Origin: Saxidomus purpurata
Lineage: Eukaryota > Mollusca > Bivalvia > Venerida > Veneridae
Length of the DNA: 64,000 bases
Assembly (NCBI GenBank): GCA_022818135.1
Contig: JAFMSR010000001.1
Location: 33,821,463 to 33,885,462 of the forward strand
Direction of reading: 5' to 3'
Shown here: positions 12,668 through 23,937 of the stretch, one piece after another
How the letters are laid out: every line of letters begins with the position of its first letter
Numbering within the stretch: position 1 is the first letter of the stretch
Translations under genes and position numbers: made by a program
The notes under the pieces: generated by a model
Told to the model about the DNA's origin: nothing
Seen by the model: only the letters and a program-made list of their open reading frames with translations
Database searches by the model: none

Positions 12668-15600
12668 TAACAGACTTAGGTACAAGTCTCTGGGTCCTTG
12701 TGACTTGTTTGTTTGCTGGCTGGATTGTGAGACTTTCTAAGAGGGAAAGATTTACTGACCCCTTACAAGCATTTACTTCTGTCTAACCATAATGCTGAAC
12801 TAAACTTGTTACCTTAACCTCAGTGTTAACCTAAGAATACTGGAGCTTTGAAAAGTTTGTTGGGAGATTAAGAGAAAATAAGCATTTTTATGCTATTTTT
12901 AATATACATGTAGTCTACAATGAGAGAAAGAAAGAAAGAAAAGGTAACGCTCGCTACATTGTTATTGGAGTGTTACCTGTGTTTATCTTGTTCAGTGTGA
13001 TTGGAATGCACATGTATACTAGGACATTGCTAGGACATTGTTTATAACTTTCAGAAAGCGCCGGTATTAGAAGTTAGCAGAAAGCCTCCTCAGGTTGTGA
13101 CAGAAGAGAAGTTGAGCAGTCTATGGCCACAGCCTCAGATTATTGAACAACAAGAGGGATATCCCATACATATACGCAAGTCTACGCTACCTGTGCTGAT
13201 CAGTGTTGCCACAGGGACAGGTACGTATCTTACTGGTTCTTGACATCATAGCACGGCACTATCAAACAATACAGTCTGATAGGTTAACTTACAACACTAC
13301 TTCTGGATATAGCAATTCAACAGTGTGGGTGGCAATGTTTTTAAGGACGATTTTCTTTTATTGTGTGCTTACATTGTATTCTCATTTATGTCTATAATAT
13401 ATCTATGAATTTGAAAAGCTGGGAATGAGATCCCAGTTAACAGTGCCTGCATTATTATTGTGCTGAGTTATAACTTTAGGAAGCCTTACTGAGTGAGAAG
13501 AATTTTTATCACCCTTAAGGTGGGCATACTAAAATTACACCATCTGATCCTCTGTGTTTGAAAGTGCATAGGCACAAATGTTCAGTACATAGAAATAACG
13601 TGATGTGTGCAAGTACTGGGTTCATACCTTGAAGGTCAAGGTCACAGACTGTGAGACGTGGTTACCACTTTGGGCGCATCAGTCACTAATGAGGGACACT
13701 TCTTGTTGTTGGCTTATTACTGTTATCTGCTTTTCTACATAACAGAATTGTTTTAGCTGTTACAGGTTTTCATTATTTTGGACTGCAGTTATATAAAGTG
13801 CTGATGGTCAAATCTAGGTTTTCATTATTATTTCTAAGAGGTGTAGCAAAGGACAATATGGTTCCCATGTTTACCATACAAGGCAAGGTGCGGACAGAGA
13901 CAGTTACATGTTTGAAACATTCAATATGAATAAAGTAGTTTGGAGTCTCTTTATGAACTTACATTGTCTGGTTTTGTTTTATATTCTTAAAGGAAACCTG
14001 TGGTTACGTTGAAGTTTTTTCCATTAAAAGGGGAATAAATTAAAGTAAAAACATATTCATATATAAAAAGAGTTGTATTTAGACTTACCTCTTTTACAGC
14101 ATTAAGGGAAATCAAGAGATGTTGGACACTGCATAAAGCAAAGTTTGAAGACATGAATCTAAAGCTTGCACTTGAACCATTCACGCCTCTCAGTGATACG
14201 GATGATCCTTATGTTGTATGCTGTGTCAGTCAGAGGCTTTGTCCAGGAAAAGATGCTTATAAACTCACTATTATGCAAAATCAGGTACATGTAACAAACT
14301 AATGCTTGAATATTGATGTTAAAATGTTGTTAAAAAGCCTAATTTTTGCTTGAGAACATATTCCTGTGTTAGTGTTGCTAAGCAACAAAGGACTTCAAGT
14401 CAGGTTTAAAAGTAATGGTGAAACTGAGCCTAAACTTGCCTTGTGTTAGATAGTATTGCTGCAAAACTCTGGAAGCACTGGTGAAAAAATCAATGTTGTT
14501 ATTGTGATGGGCAGAGGAGGGGGGGGGGGAGTTTACCTAACAATCATACCTGGCAAGAAACACAGTACTTGACTCCTATCCTCAGTAAAAAACTGACAAC
14601 TTTCTCACAAAAAGAGACATGGTCAGTAGCAGGGCTCAAACCAAAGACCCTCAATCAGTGAGAGGTTATAGTGATTCCAAGTCAGTGACTAACCACTAAA
14701 CCACCCATGAGCATCAGTCTATAAATGATTCTCTTGAAATGGGTGTGAAACTCAAATAAAAAAGTGGTAGCATCAATAATGCAATATGTTTTTTTTTTTA
14801 CTCATTCCAGATAAAGGTCTTGTGCAATAACTGTGATAGTTTGCACTATGCAATATGTACACTGGTACAGTTGTTTAGGACGTACAGAGATGACGAGAAA
14901 AGTGAAGTACAGATACCACAGCTGAGAGTAAGTATAGAGAATTTACTTTCCATAATCATCGATAAACTGGAAACTAAACAGTTTGATAATCCTGTTTGTC
15001 AAATGATTGGCATATAGAAAAAAATTTAACACCAATTTATCTATATAGCTTTAATATGGTGCCTTTCGTAATGAGAACAGTTATGATAGATTAAGCATAC
15101 AAGATCTGTGAAACTGAAAGTCATGTGACTGTCTCTTTCTTAGTTTCATGCAGCATGGTTGTGCCAAACTTTGCTTGTGAGTTACAGATTTTGACATTAG
15201 CCGGAGGTAGTAGTTTTTTGGACCCAGATGTTTATCAGTCATCCCTGACAGTTATCACATTTGGCACTTCATAGGATACTACTGTTTTTTCCGTAGAATC
15301 GGAGTTATGTATGCTTTGATATACATGTATTTAATGTTGGTCATATTGTCAATAAAGAAAGTTTTAAGTGATTTCTTAAAACAGAGTTAGGGTTAGGTAC
15401 GGCAGTTTCAGAGCTTACAAAATGCATTTGTTGATTCATACTTATTCACTTACTCTGGATGGTAAAACAAGTTCTTGCAACTTACATTAAATTTTATCAC
15501 TGGAGACTCACTCAAGGTGGAATCAACCTTGGAGAAGAGAGAAGCATGTTGAATTATTGTGTCTTGCCCTACTGCTGCATTGCATTGGTGGGGATTGACG

Positions 15601-18600
15601 ATTCTTAGGCAAATGCGCTATCATGGTGCCACGCCGTCTTCACACTGCATTTGTTGAATTTCCCAAATAATGATTTTTCATACTATTTATTAGATAGATG
15701 ATTGGCCAGACTTGCAGTACAGAGGTGTATTGTTTGATATATCACAGGGAAGAGCTCCAAATATGGTAAATTCTTAGATATACTTCAAATTTGTGTTTGA
15801 TAAATCTCTAGTTAAATGTTTACCTAGTTAAATTATAGAAAAGCTACTGAAACCATCTACAAACAGTTCAACGGGTCTTTTAATGTTATTTAATGTTGCA
15901 TGTACATAATTGATTATCCGATGCACTATTAAAACTAGGAAAATGTTAAAAAGTATGCAATTAAGCTGGAATAAATTGTCACTTCTCTTGTGAATTGTAC
16001 ATTGTCTTCAAGGCCGATGTTTTGTTTGTTTTATACTGAATATTTACTGATGATTTGTTACTGTTTATTTCAGGAGACGTTTAAAGAAACAGTTTTAACG
16101 TTGTCCTTACTTAAAGTTAATCAGGTAAACACTTTATACTGTTTTGTTTGTTCATGTCTTTGTTTGTTATATTGTATCTGTTTGCTTGTGTATGAGATTT
16201 GTTTACATGATTGTAAATTATTTGTTAGATGTGCTTATGGTCCACCATCCTTTTTCAAGGTATAAAAAAAATTATACGGTACGACCTGTAGAGAGACAGA
16301 TACAAGGGAATTGGGGAACCAGACCCTAGCTCTTTTACGAATAGACCCTTTGGTTCTTGTTTACATGCCCAGTGTAAAGCACCAATACACGTGATACTTC
16401 CTCTAGCTTTTTAACTAGTTCATCTCTAGATGGGTCGGAAACACTGAAAAGTGTTTCTGAAATTTCCAGTCCCCTGGCCAGGATTCAGACTGGAGACCTT
16501 GCATATCTGGTTTATCCAAAACTCATTCAGAGTTCATGCTTTAAAGGCTCTTTAGTTTTTTCATACAAAATAAAAATTAATGTAGATGACAAAAATCTAA
16601 AATCAATTGCAATTGGTCATGGAAGTTTGTAACTTTGTCTCTTATTTTACAGATCTATTTATACACACGATTCAGAAATTTGGAACAAGTAAGCTGGCAG
16701 GTCTATTACGGGATGGAGTAAGATTTTTGCATTTTACATACGCTGTACATGTAGATATGTCACAATAATATGCTGTAAACTGTACTGTCCATTGAATAAG
16801 CATCAGATAAGTGATAAATGTAGATGTTTTATCCATTGAAATTACCGTGAAATACCAAAACTTACATAATGGTCAGATAAGCCATTAGATACTACTAGCG
16901 AAAATGCTAATATATAACACTGCTATGTCACTTATCTCCTACCATGCTTAATTTCTAAAATGGCCTTGTGCATCTTTCAATTTAGAAGGAACCATTTATT
17001 GTTTCAAGGGGTTCTCAGTGGGACTGTATTAACTGAATAGCGAACAGTGCAGATCATGATCAGACTACCTGGATGTGCACGCTGATTATGATCTACACCG
17101 GTCACAATGGCAGAATAATTTACCCCTAGGTTGGTAAGGGTTAAGTTCCCTGAGTGAGAAAGGAGAACGGTATTGATGCGAATCTTTTCCTGTACTGGTT
17201 AATTGTATACAAATAGTGGTAGGTTTAAGTTATATTTCATAATTTATATTTATAGAGAGTTAACAGAACTGGATGAGTTTTGCCATGACTATGGTATAGA
17301 ACTATGCCCTGTTTTAGAAGTGGCTCCTACTGTACAGTTTGAAGATGTCCAACAGATGTATGCAGTGTTCCAAGATTTTCTCACATGTTTTAGTTTTAAT
17401 GAGTAAGTACAAGTGTTACAATATTGTCATAAGTTAACACAAATAATAATAGCTTAGTAGCAAGGCAAGAAAAATGTTTTCCAGTCTCTCAACTGACTGA
17501 CCTTAACATCAATGCCAACCCTAATGGTTTTTTTTATAAAAAATGATCAAAACATCAATTATAAGTGTTTTCGAGTCATAAAAGGCAAAATAAAATAAAT
17601 AAAAAAACCCCCTCTCAACTGGCATTAATATTTTTGACAAGGATACCCGAAACACATATTTGTTTTTGTCTTATGAATATTGGATTGTTGCATTATGTGT
17701 TATAAATGAATGGATGCTCAGCGTCTGAGCAAACAGATGTAAGGGAGTATAGAAGTATGAGGACAGTTTTATCAGTTTAAACCAGCACTCGTTAGTTCAA
17801 ATACTTTATGAGTCGCAGCCCAGAATCACCAATACTGGACTTTCCTCGGAAGCAGACTAGAGAGGGATACACATAGTGTGAAGAGTCTGTTGTGCTTAAA
17901 GAATGACCAAATAAAAATGTAGAGGAAAGTTTGTCTTGCACTTCAGATAATAGATTATTAAAGCAGGCTTACTTAGCCTGCCAAACAAACAAGAAGAATT
18001 CACAGACTTTTTTCAATAATTGCAATAAGTATTTTCTATAAACTCTGGAATGATTTGCATGTACATGATATGTCAGGTTTGTCAGTGTTGGTCCCAGACT
18101 AAGCAGCTTTCTGCTAGACGTTAATGATGAAAATGAGCTCAGTGTGTCAGACTGTGCCACCATGTTACCCGTGCGCACGGACCAAACCATCCAACTGTGC
18201 GGATACCCTCTACATGACCTTGAATCCAATGCCTTATCCCAGCTACCCCCTCATCTAGTGTTTAATGAATATGGAGTGCAGGTTTGTAATCTCTCTTCTC
18301 TGTTAGTTCATAATTATTTCTGTGATTTACGTCTGTTAAATTTTTAATGTGTAATAAAAACGATTTTCACTTTTTAAATGTGATGCACCCTCAGGTAAAC
18401 AGTTTTATGGAATCTATGTTAGGAAACATATTTCTCTGTAATACTAGTTCCTTCATTGTATCATCCAAAAGAATCATGGGCTTTCAAGAAGTCAGAATAT
18501 TTAACAAAATGCTTTTCATCTATTAATCTGACATTCCTATACTTATTACAGGCAACTCACAATTTTACAGAGATCTGCAAGCCACTGTCCAAGCAAGGGT

Positions 18601-21600
18601 GAGACATTTGTTATCAAATTGTCTGACTTTTCAAATATTAAGAACTTAACTCTTAGGTCACTTTGACATTAAGTCAGTGTGCATGCATAAGTTGATCAAA
18701 ATTAAGGGCATACATTATAAAATAGCCAAAAGCATTACATTTTACTTGTTGCACATAGCAAATCTAGAGACATAATGTTTCAACTTGGACTTTTTTGGTA
18801 TGCATGTATGCAGACGAATAAATTCTGGCTTGTTTTACATAGCCAAAGCACATAAATCTAGCCTTGTTTTACATCACAGAATGAACTACCTGGTGTGTCC
18901 AGGAACATCAGCATGGAACAGTTTAGCTGGCTGTCCTGAGGCAGCCATTACCAATGTGTACAATGCCGTCAGATGTGCGTTATCAGACGGGGCCATGGGA
19001 GTCATTGTATGTAATTGGTCCGGCAAGGGGCATATAACTCACCTTCCATTCTGCTGGCCGGGGTTTCTGATGGGGGCTGGACTTAGCTGGAATGCTGACT
19101 GTCATTGGGTAAGTCAGAACAATCGTGTCTTAATATATGAAAATGAATATGTGCAATTTCCTGCTAAATAAAATCAGTGATAATATGAGGTTATTCAGAA
19201 CTTTTTTTTTTTAAATGAATGGTACTGTATACATGTACGTGGAAATATTAGTGATTTTAAAACTGTAAAAGATGGACAAAGGGAGACAACCTAACCATCT
19301 TAATTGGAAATATCAAGTACTAGATCGCAATGCCAAGTAAGAAACCCCAAACATTCTCACATAAAGAGACAAGGTCAGTAGCTGGTCTCTAACCCATGAC
19401 TCTCAATCACTGAGAGGTTACAGTGATTTCAAGTCGCACACTCTTACCACGAGAAGTGGTTTTCTATTATTCACTGTAATATAATCCTACATGAGTCTGC
19501 TAAAAGCACAATAACCCGACTCTGTCTATCAAATCTATGTTTACTGGAACCTAATCTGATGATATGACAAAAATTGAGAAAATTAGACATTCTGCTTTGA
19601 ACGAAATTGTTTGTAGGATGTCAGAGTTAATTATAAAAACACATTTTCATAACACCGCATTTCAAATGAACAAGCCTGTAATGAAATATAAACTGAATTT
19701 TGGATCAATAATATAGGTCTTCCATATAGTTTTTAAGGCTGTCATTTGCTGGCGAATGCCTAAATAACAAAACGAGAAAATTTGGCTGGAATCTGATCAC
19801 CAGAAACACCTAGCAGCAGATTTTTAGCGTGAACACTTTACACAAAGTAGTGCGGGATTGTCTCTTTGCTTTCGTGATGAAGCACAATCGTGTCTAAATG
19901 ATTGAAGCACGATAGTGCAGTTTGTTGTTTCCTGACAGAAAAAAAGTTATGATATAGCCATATCTCTTACGTATCTAAATTAAATTGTTTAACCGGAGTA
20001 GCTGAAATACGAAAATATATTTTTTGGTTAAATTAATTGTTAAACTGGTAAAAAAGTCTGGACATCATGTAAATAATTGAATTAATAGAGAATTTATTAC
20101 CCAAAATGACTGGATAAAATTATCTCTTTAAAGCCAGTTTGCACACAAGACAGTCTTTTCATACTTCTGTACTTTGATTAAAATGACATTATGCGCATCT
20201 TATTACACATAGTGTATTTTTGGCGACAGTTTTATATAAGCAATTTTCAGTTGCTGTGCATTTAAATGTGTTAAACTAATGATAATACTGCATTAGTATT
20301 TGAAGTTGGTGCTTAAGAAATAAAAAAATGGACTTTAAAAAGTGTTCAATGTTGTTGGTAGAGATTTTGGCAGTGGAAGGGAAGCAACTCCTGCATGCAG
20401 TTGTTGTTTTCTTAAATTGACTCTCCCAGTCAAAATAGGAAAAGTAATTTTGGAAAGTTTTTATTTCGTACTGGTAGCAGGAAGAGTTTGGTGTATTGGG
20501 TTAAAAGCTATTATTTCCTCTACCCTTTTTACACACACCTATTTCAGCTGTATTGTTACTTGAAAAAAAATGTGCATATTGTCACTAATAAAATGTTTGT
20601 TTATTTCAGGAATTTTGCTTAGGGAACTTAGAAGATTTGTTAAATCTCCATATATTTCGTGCAGAGAAAGGAGTTATAGGCCATGCTATAGTAGAACTGG
20701 GTAGAGCAGAAACTTACCTGATCAGGTGTGCCAGGTGTCAAGCAGGTAGGGTAACAGAAATCAGTGAAATTTTGATACCTTTGAGTTAAATATTTCAATT
20801 TCTTACAATCTTATTGAGATTTACTGGTAGATGTAATTCTTTGTGGAACTATTGACAGCACCTTGTATAAGGTCAGCCCTTACCCTAGTGTGGGCCTCAG
20901 TAGCTCAGTGGTTAAGGTGCTTGCCTCTGGAATGGGAGGTTCCAGGTTCAAATTCTAGCCCAAACTCGAAGTGTGTCCTTTGGCAAAGACAATGATGTCA
21001 TACCTGCCACAGTCCACCCAGGTGTAAACAGGTAGCAGTGATGACAAAACTTGCTGCCTCTCTTGCAAGCATGATGACATCTGGAATAAGTGTTAGTTGG
21101 TCAATAACTATTCATAGCTAATGTTGGTAATAGCTATTCATAGCTAATGTTTATTGTATATGACATACCAAAATAAATTTTTTTGTATTTTATTGATAAA
21201 TAAGCTACACTTTCTTCATTATCCAACTAAAAAAAATTGTATAAACTAAGGTCAGGCTAATGTGAAAGAAGTTTAATGAAAACATTAGTACAATATGCTA
21301 CTTTTTGTTTATTTCCAGGTGATGACTGTTCAGATCTGCCGTCAGACAATGGTTCCTTGTTGTATCAGTTCCTCCTCAACCCAGACAACTGCCTCATAGA
21401 AAATCTCACTCCGGAAGTACTACAGGTTCGGCCAACTTACAGTTCATCTAGTGTTCTTTGGATAGCAAAAATAACAAGACATTTTCAGGAGATTCGTTAA
21501 TGTCTGTTTATCACCGATATGTTTGATATAAGTCTGTTTTGTATGAATAAGTTACCCTGAAGTTCTCTGAGAAAATATTTCAATCAAAAAGCCAAGTAAG

Positions 21601-23085
21601 GTTTACCCACAGAGAAATACATGAATGTGTTGGTAAGAAGGCAAGGAGTGTGATGAAGCAGTCTGACAACATTACATAACCTTAAATATAGATCTCCATA
21701 GCTCAGTGATAAGGATGTTCTCTTCTAGAGCTGGAGGGCCCAGGTTCCAATACCAGCCACACCTAGGGCAAAGACACCGATGCCAAACCTGCCTCAATCC
21801 ACCCAGCTGTTAATGGGTAGCAGCAATGAAATACTTGCTACCTTTCTCACGTGAACCTGATTACATCTAGAATGAGTGTTCAAGAGCGTTTTGATTATCT
21901 ATGGAAGCTTTCCTCGAAATTGGCCCAAAATGAATTAGTATAAAATATAAATGAAATGAAGATACAAATGTAAACTAACACAAACAAGTTCAGTAATTTA
22001 TCAGTTTTGGTCTGACAAGTTGCCCTATATGTATTCTAACCATTTCTGTTCATGTTTTACAGAGAGTGAATCGCCATGTCAGGAAATGTCAGAATGAACT
22101 GAAGACTGTGGAGCTGAAGTGTATACAGGGTGCTAGTATAGTGTCCGAGCTCCAGCTTACATGTGATCTCATGTTACTGGCTGTGAAGTAAGAGCTCTTT
22201 TACACACCTGTAAAGTTCTTACCAAATTAAAAGTATTTTACAAATCAGTATGTTATGTAAGAAACGATGACCAGTATCAACATGGTCTAATTTTCATATT
22301 TAGTTATTTCTATAGTACATCATATTTTGGTGTCCAACATTGTCAGACATATATGCTTCATATACAACTTGATGACTTGGAAGTTATGGCTTTACTTTTT
22401 ACACCCCTCTATTTAAGTATATAACGAATGTTTTATGTCTTTCCTGTTACAGAATAGGACGAGCTTTGGTTGTATCAGGTCGTAATCCAAGTACACAAGC
22501 AGGTTGTAGTGTAGTAAATCTTGGTATATCTAACCTTCCACCAACTGTGAAAACAGATTTAGCTAACAGGTACCTACATGTGGAAAACACAACTATCAGT
22601 ATATAGGCATTGTATTGTTTAGATTTGTCATCAAACAGTATGAATCAGTTTTGGATTGTCCAAGAAACTCCCATTCTTATCTTTTATAGACGAGCACTGT
22701 TCTGTAATTTTTATGTCAATGTTTTATATATTCAGACATGCATTAAGGTCACATGATCACTTTAAATTCTCATACACAGAATTATAACAAATTTCTGGAT
22801 AGCATAAAAATAGAATTGTGTTCTATTTACTCTAAAACAGTGTGGACAAATACCTTTTTTTCTTGTCGCATCTTAACAGAAAAGCAGTTTTTAGTACATT
22901 ATATATTCTATCATATTTTCAGATTACTTGAGTTGTTAGAGGTATATCAGTTACTATGGAAACAACGCTACCTAGAACATGGACTAAACTATTCTGTTGC
23001 AGCACTGAGGAATATTTTCAAACAGTTTATACCAGATGCTGATTCCAAAAGCAGAACAGAAAGTGAAAGTTCACAGATTGTTTAA
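3617..23085 (+). CDS. Ankyrin-repeat / GH20 beta-hexosaminidase-like fusion protein, 22 exons
   Basis: Exons: 3617-3695, 6914-7002, 7476-7630, 7961-8091, 8339-8474, 11443-11588, 11899-12035, 13055-13220, 14100-14284, 14811-14927, 15694-15765, 16074-16124, 16653-16717, 17256-17402, 18077-18281, 18552-18598, 18880-19108, 20610-20745, 21319-21425, 22063-22187, 22453-22569, 22923-23085. All junctions are GT-AG and phases agree, giving 2805 nt, 934 aa. No signal peptide is seen, so probably cytosolic. Residues about 1-240 carry ankyrin repeats (e.g. TPLHWAASFADVKMVECL and SALHDAVVRGNIDIVHCLL). Residues 246-300 form a Ser/Pro/Gln-rich linker. Residues about 305-447 resemble the GH20b domain (SSLWPQPQ; LHYAICTLVQLF). 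Residues 448-720 resemble the GH20 barrel: WPDLQYRGVLFDIS, ELDEFCHDYGIELCP, VCPGTSAWNSLAG and GKGHITHLPFCWPGFLMGAGLSW. The best resemblance is to bacterial GcnA-like GH20 enzymes rather than lysosomal HEXA/HEXB. The usual G-x-D-E motif reads G-P-R-L (R566, L567), so catalysis is doubtful. The C-terminal 215 residues are helical with no recognised domain. Exon structure is firm; function is inference. Confidence 0.88.
3890..5794. mobile_element. hAT-like non-autonomous DNA transposon (1.9 kb, with nested insertion)
   Basis: Both ends abut the same 8-bp sequence CAGATCTG (3882-3889 and 5795-5802), the target duplication length typical of hAT elements. The termini are inverted: the left end has GCTGCAACGATAT, and the right end has ATATCGTTGCAACCCTA. 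Subterminal sequence is rich in TATTGCAATA motifs at both ends. No transposase ORF is seen. It lies in intron 1 of the ankyrin/GH20 gene and is split by the foldback element at 4129-5113; without it the element would be about 920 bp. CAGATCTG is itself palindromic, which slightly weakens the duplication argument. Confidence 0.75.
4129..5113. mobile_element. Foldback/MITE element with ~120-bp terminal inverted repeats
   Basis: The left arm (4129-4250) and right arm (about 4992-5113) are near-perfect inverted copies, each built from repeats of the phrase CTAGAGTTACGG in both orientations. A perfect 30-bp palindrome lies at 4135-4164. Flanks are ATTTTTAGAA (4119-4128) and ATTTTAGAA (5114-5122), consistent with a 9-10 bp target duplication as made by Mutator-like elements. 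No ORF. It is inserted inside the hAT-like element. A C-run/A-run at about 4946-4986 next to the right arm resembles the artefact blocks elsewhere. Confidence 0.8.
7655..7960 (+). repeat. 55-bp tandem repeat derived from adjacent 3' splice site
   Basis: Units starting at 7731, 7786, 7841 and 7896 repeat every 55 bp with the phrase 'ttagcaatatttcag' followed by 'attcagtcttgtagggct'. Older, more diverged units precede them (from about 7655, with 'ggtagatcagctgatcac'). The true acceptor of exon 4 (7959-7960) has the same arrangement: 'tttttgttaatgtttcag' then 'catcagtcaggtagaacaac'. The array therefore looks like tandem duplication of the intron 3/exon 4 boundary. Each unit keeps a pyrimidine tract and a TTTCAG. 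Confidence 0.85.
8475..10110 (+). repeat. 50-bp minisatellite in intron 5 (first block, ~32 units)
   Basis: Unit of about 50 bp containing 'aaccatggctgcgagagata' and 'taacagttactactctcttg' then 'tatcaagtgt', repeated about 32 times. Variants (gccagaaata versus gcgagagata; aagg versus atgg) alternate along the array. The first unit begins at the splice donor of exon 5: exon end CAAGG|GTAAGCATGGCTG against repeat phrase CAAGTGTAACCATGGCTG. Local disturbances (9411-9440, 9650-9670, 9799-9812 with an A-run) look like collapsed or mis-polished units. Confidence 0.95.
10111..10684. other. Non-repeat, homopolymer-rich interruption inside the minisatellite
   Basis: About 570 bp that do not match the 50-bp unit. 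C-runs occur at about 10193-10217, 10297-10309 and 10451-10458, with runs of C and T in between. The remainder (10210-10680) is ordinary mixed sequence with no gene recognised. It could be a real insertion or a misassembly join in an array too long to span. Confidence 0.5.
10685..11275 (+). repeat. 50-bp minisatellite in intron 5 (second block, ~11 units)
   Basis: Same 50-bp unit as the first block, in the same orientation and phase, about 11 copies. It is disturbed at 10910-10985 by unrelated sequence. It ends at about 11270 where unique intron sequence resumes, 170 bp before exon 6. Confidence 0.92.
12116..12665. other. A/C homopolymer block (probable artefact) in intron 7
   Basis: About 550 bp consisting almost only of long A-runs and C-runs on the plus strand, with one short T-run near the start and no G. 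Open frames across it are meaningless poly-Lys/Pro or Phe/Gly. It replaces an unknown amount of intron and has no biological signature that I can name. Confidence 0.8.
14515..14710 (-). repeat. tRNA-derived SINE, family B
   Basis: Read on the minus strand it has a tRNA-like head (GGTTTAGTGGTTAG, then 'aacctctcactgattgaggg') followed by a body ending in 'gattgttaggtaaact'. The same head and body recur at about 19320, 34480 and 50140 in the same orientation. It lies in intron 9. Confidence 0.7.
16265..16560 (-). repeat. Dispersed SINE-like repeat, family C
   Basis: Shares with 36105-36330 the ordered phrases 'ttggttctt', 'cccagtgtaaagcacc', 'aatacacgtgat' and a tRNA-like tail region. The 36-kb copy has a clear B-box (GGTTCGATCCCCC on the minus strand). 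It lies in intron 12 of the ankyrin/GH20 gene. Confidence 0.55.
19320..19460 (-). repeat. tRNA-derived SINE, family B (partial)
   Basis: Matches the family B copy at 14515 over 'ctcacataaagagacaaggtc', 'agtagctgg' and 'gagaggttacagtgatttc'. Lies in intron 17. Diverged at both ends. Confidence 0.65.
20888..21130 (+). repeat. tRNA-derived SINE, family A
   Basis: tRNA-like head with an A-box-like phrase (TAGCTCAGTGGTTAAGG) and a B-box-like phrase (GGTTCAAATTC). The body contains 'acctgccacagtccaccc' and 'aggtgtaaacaggtagcag', then an AT-rich end with short 'attcatagctaatg' repeats. The same head and body occur at 21690. Lies in intron 18. Confidence 0.75.
21690..21940 (+). repeat. tRNA-derived SINE, family A (second copy)
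   Basis: Head 'ccatagctcagtgataagg' with B-box-like 'ggttccaataccagcc', then 'aacctgcctcaatccaccca' and 'gctgttaatgggtagcagca'. It aligns in order with the copy at 20888. Lies in intron 19. Confidence 0.75.
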
Positions 23086-23758
23086 ACCTGCAAATTTTAT
23101 TGCACGCTTGTAGAATCTCTCCTTAGATAGAACCATGGATAATCATGGATAGTCATGGACTAGTATAGTATATTCATATAGTGCTTCATATAGGGTTAGG
23201 AGAAACAGGCAACGGCTGTAGAGGAAGTCAGCAATGTGAATTCAGAATCAGGATAAGATCACATCATCTTGTCATTGTGAACATGTGAAGTTACCCAGAA
23301 ATATTGCTTCACAGGTTTAAAAATCCTTCATCTCACCATAATGAATGTCAGAGAATTTGACCCCAGTTGGACACAACCAGCCCCTTAGACAATTCACCAT
23401 AGGATGATTCAACCCCAGCACAGTTCAACCCCAATCATATAGATACTAATTTATTGAAGAGATACAAATGTATGTCTGAGTTTTAGGATGAAGTATGCCA
23501 TACTTAACCTTAGTACACTACATGTACATGTATTGCATCTTATAACTTACATGTATTGACTGTATACCAAACAATGTTTGATTTCAGTATTACCTGAATT
23601 ATAATTGATATAAAATTGGTAAAAACTTGTCTTTTTGAGATATTGTTAATGTTATCAGTAGATCAGTTGTTTTGAAATAAGTGCAAACTACTTCTGTCAA
23701 TTATGTGAAAAGTTAGTTAAGAATGGTCTTCAGTGACATTTGTATTCAATAGCTGATA

Positions 23759-23937
23759 CAGTAAACTCTGTTTATTCGAAACTCCGTGGGACTATTTAAA
23801 TGGGTTCCTTATATCCGGAGTTTGTTATATCCGTATATCATTTTTACAAAAAATAAGGAAAGGAAAAAATTGGGGCAGAGAAAATTTATTCCTTGTTATC
23901 GGAATCCAAATCCAGGTCGTTAGATACGGAGTGACTG
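23759..23937. mobile_element. pogo/Tigger-like MITE, 179 bp
   Basis: Starts CAGTAAACTCTGTTTATTCG and ends with ATACGGAGTGACTG. Read inverted, the end is CAGTCACTCCGTAT, so the termini are imperfect inverted repeats beginning CAGT. Both sides are flanked by TA (23757-23758, 23938-23939), the target duplication of Tc1/mariner/pogo elements. Internal 'ttatatccggagtttgttat' is typical of this class. No ORF. Confidence 0.7.

Noticed and set aside
12049..12685. Long frames of poly-Lys/Pro and poly-Phe/Gly
   Set aside because: They arise from A/C homopolymer runs and exist on both strands in several frames.
17969..18229. 86-codon minus-strand frame
   Set aside because: Antisense to exon 15 of the ankyrin/GH20 gene; a shadow of real coding sequence.
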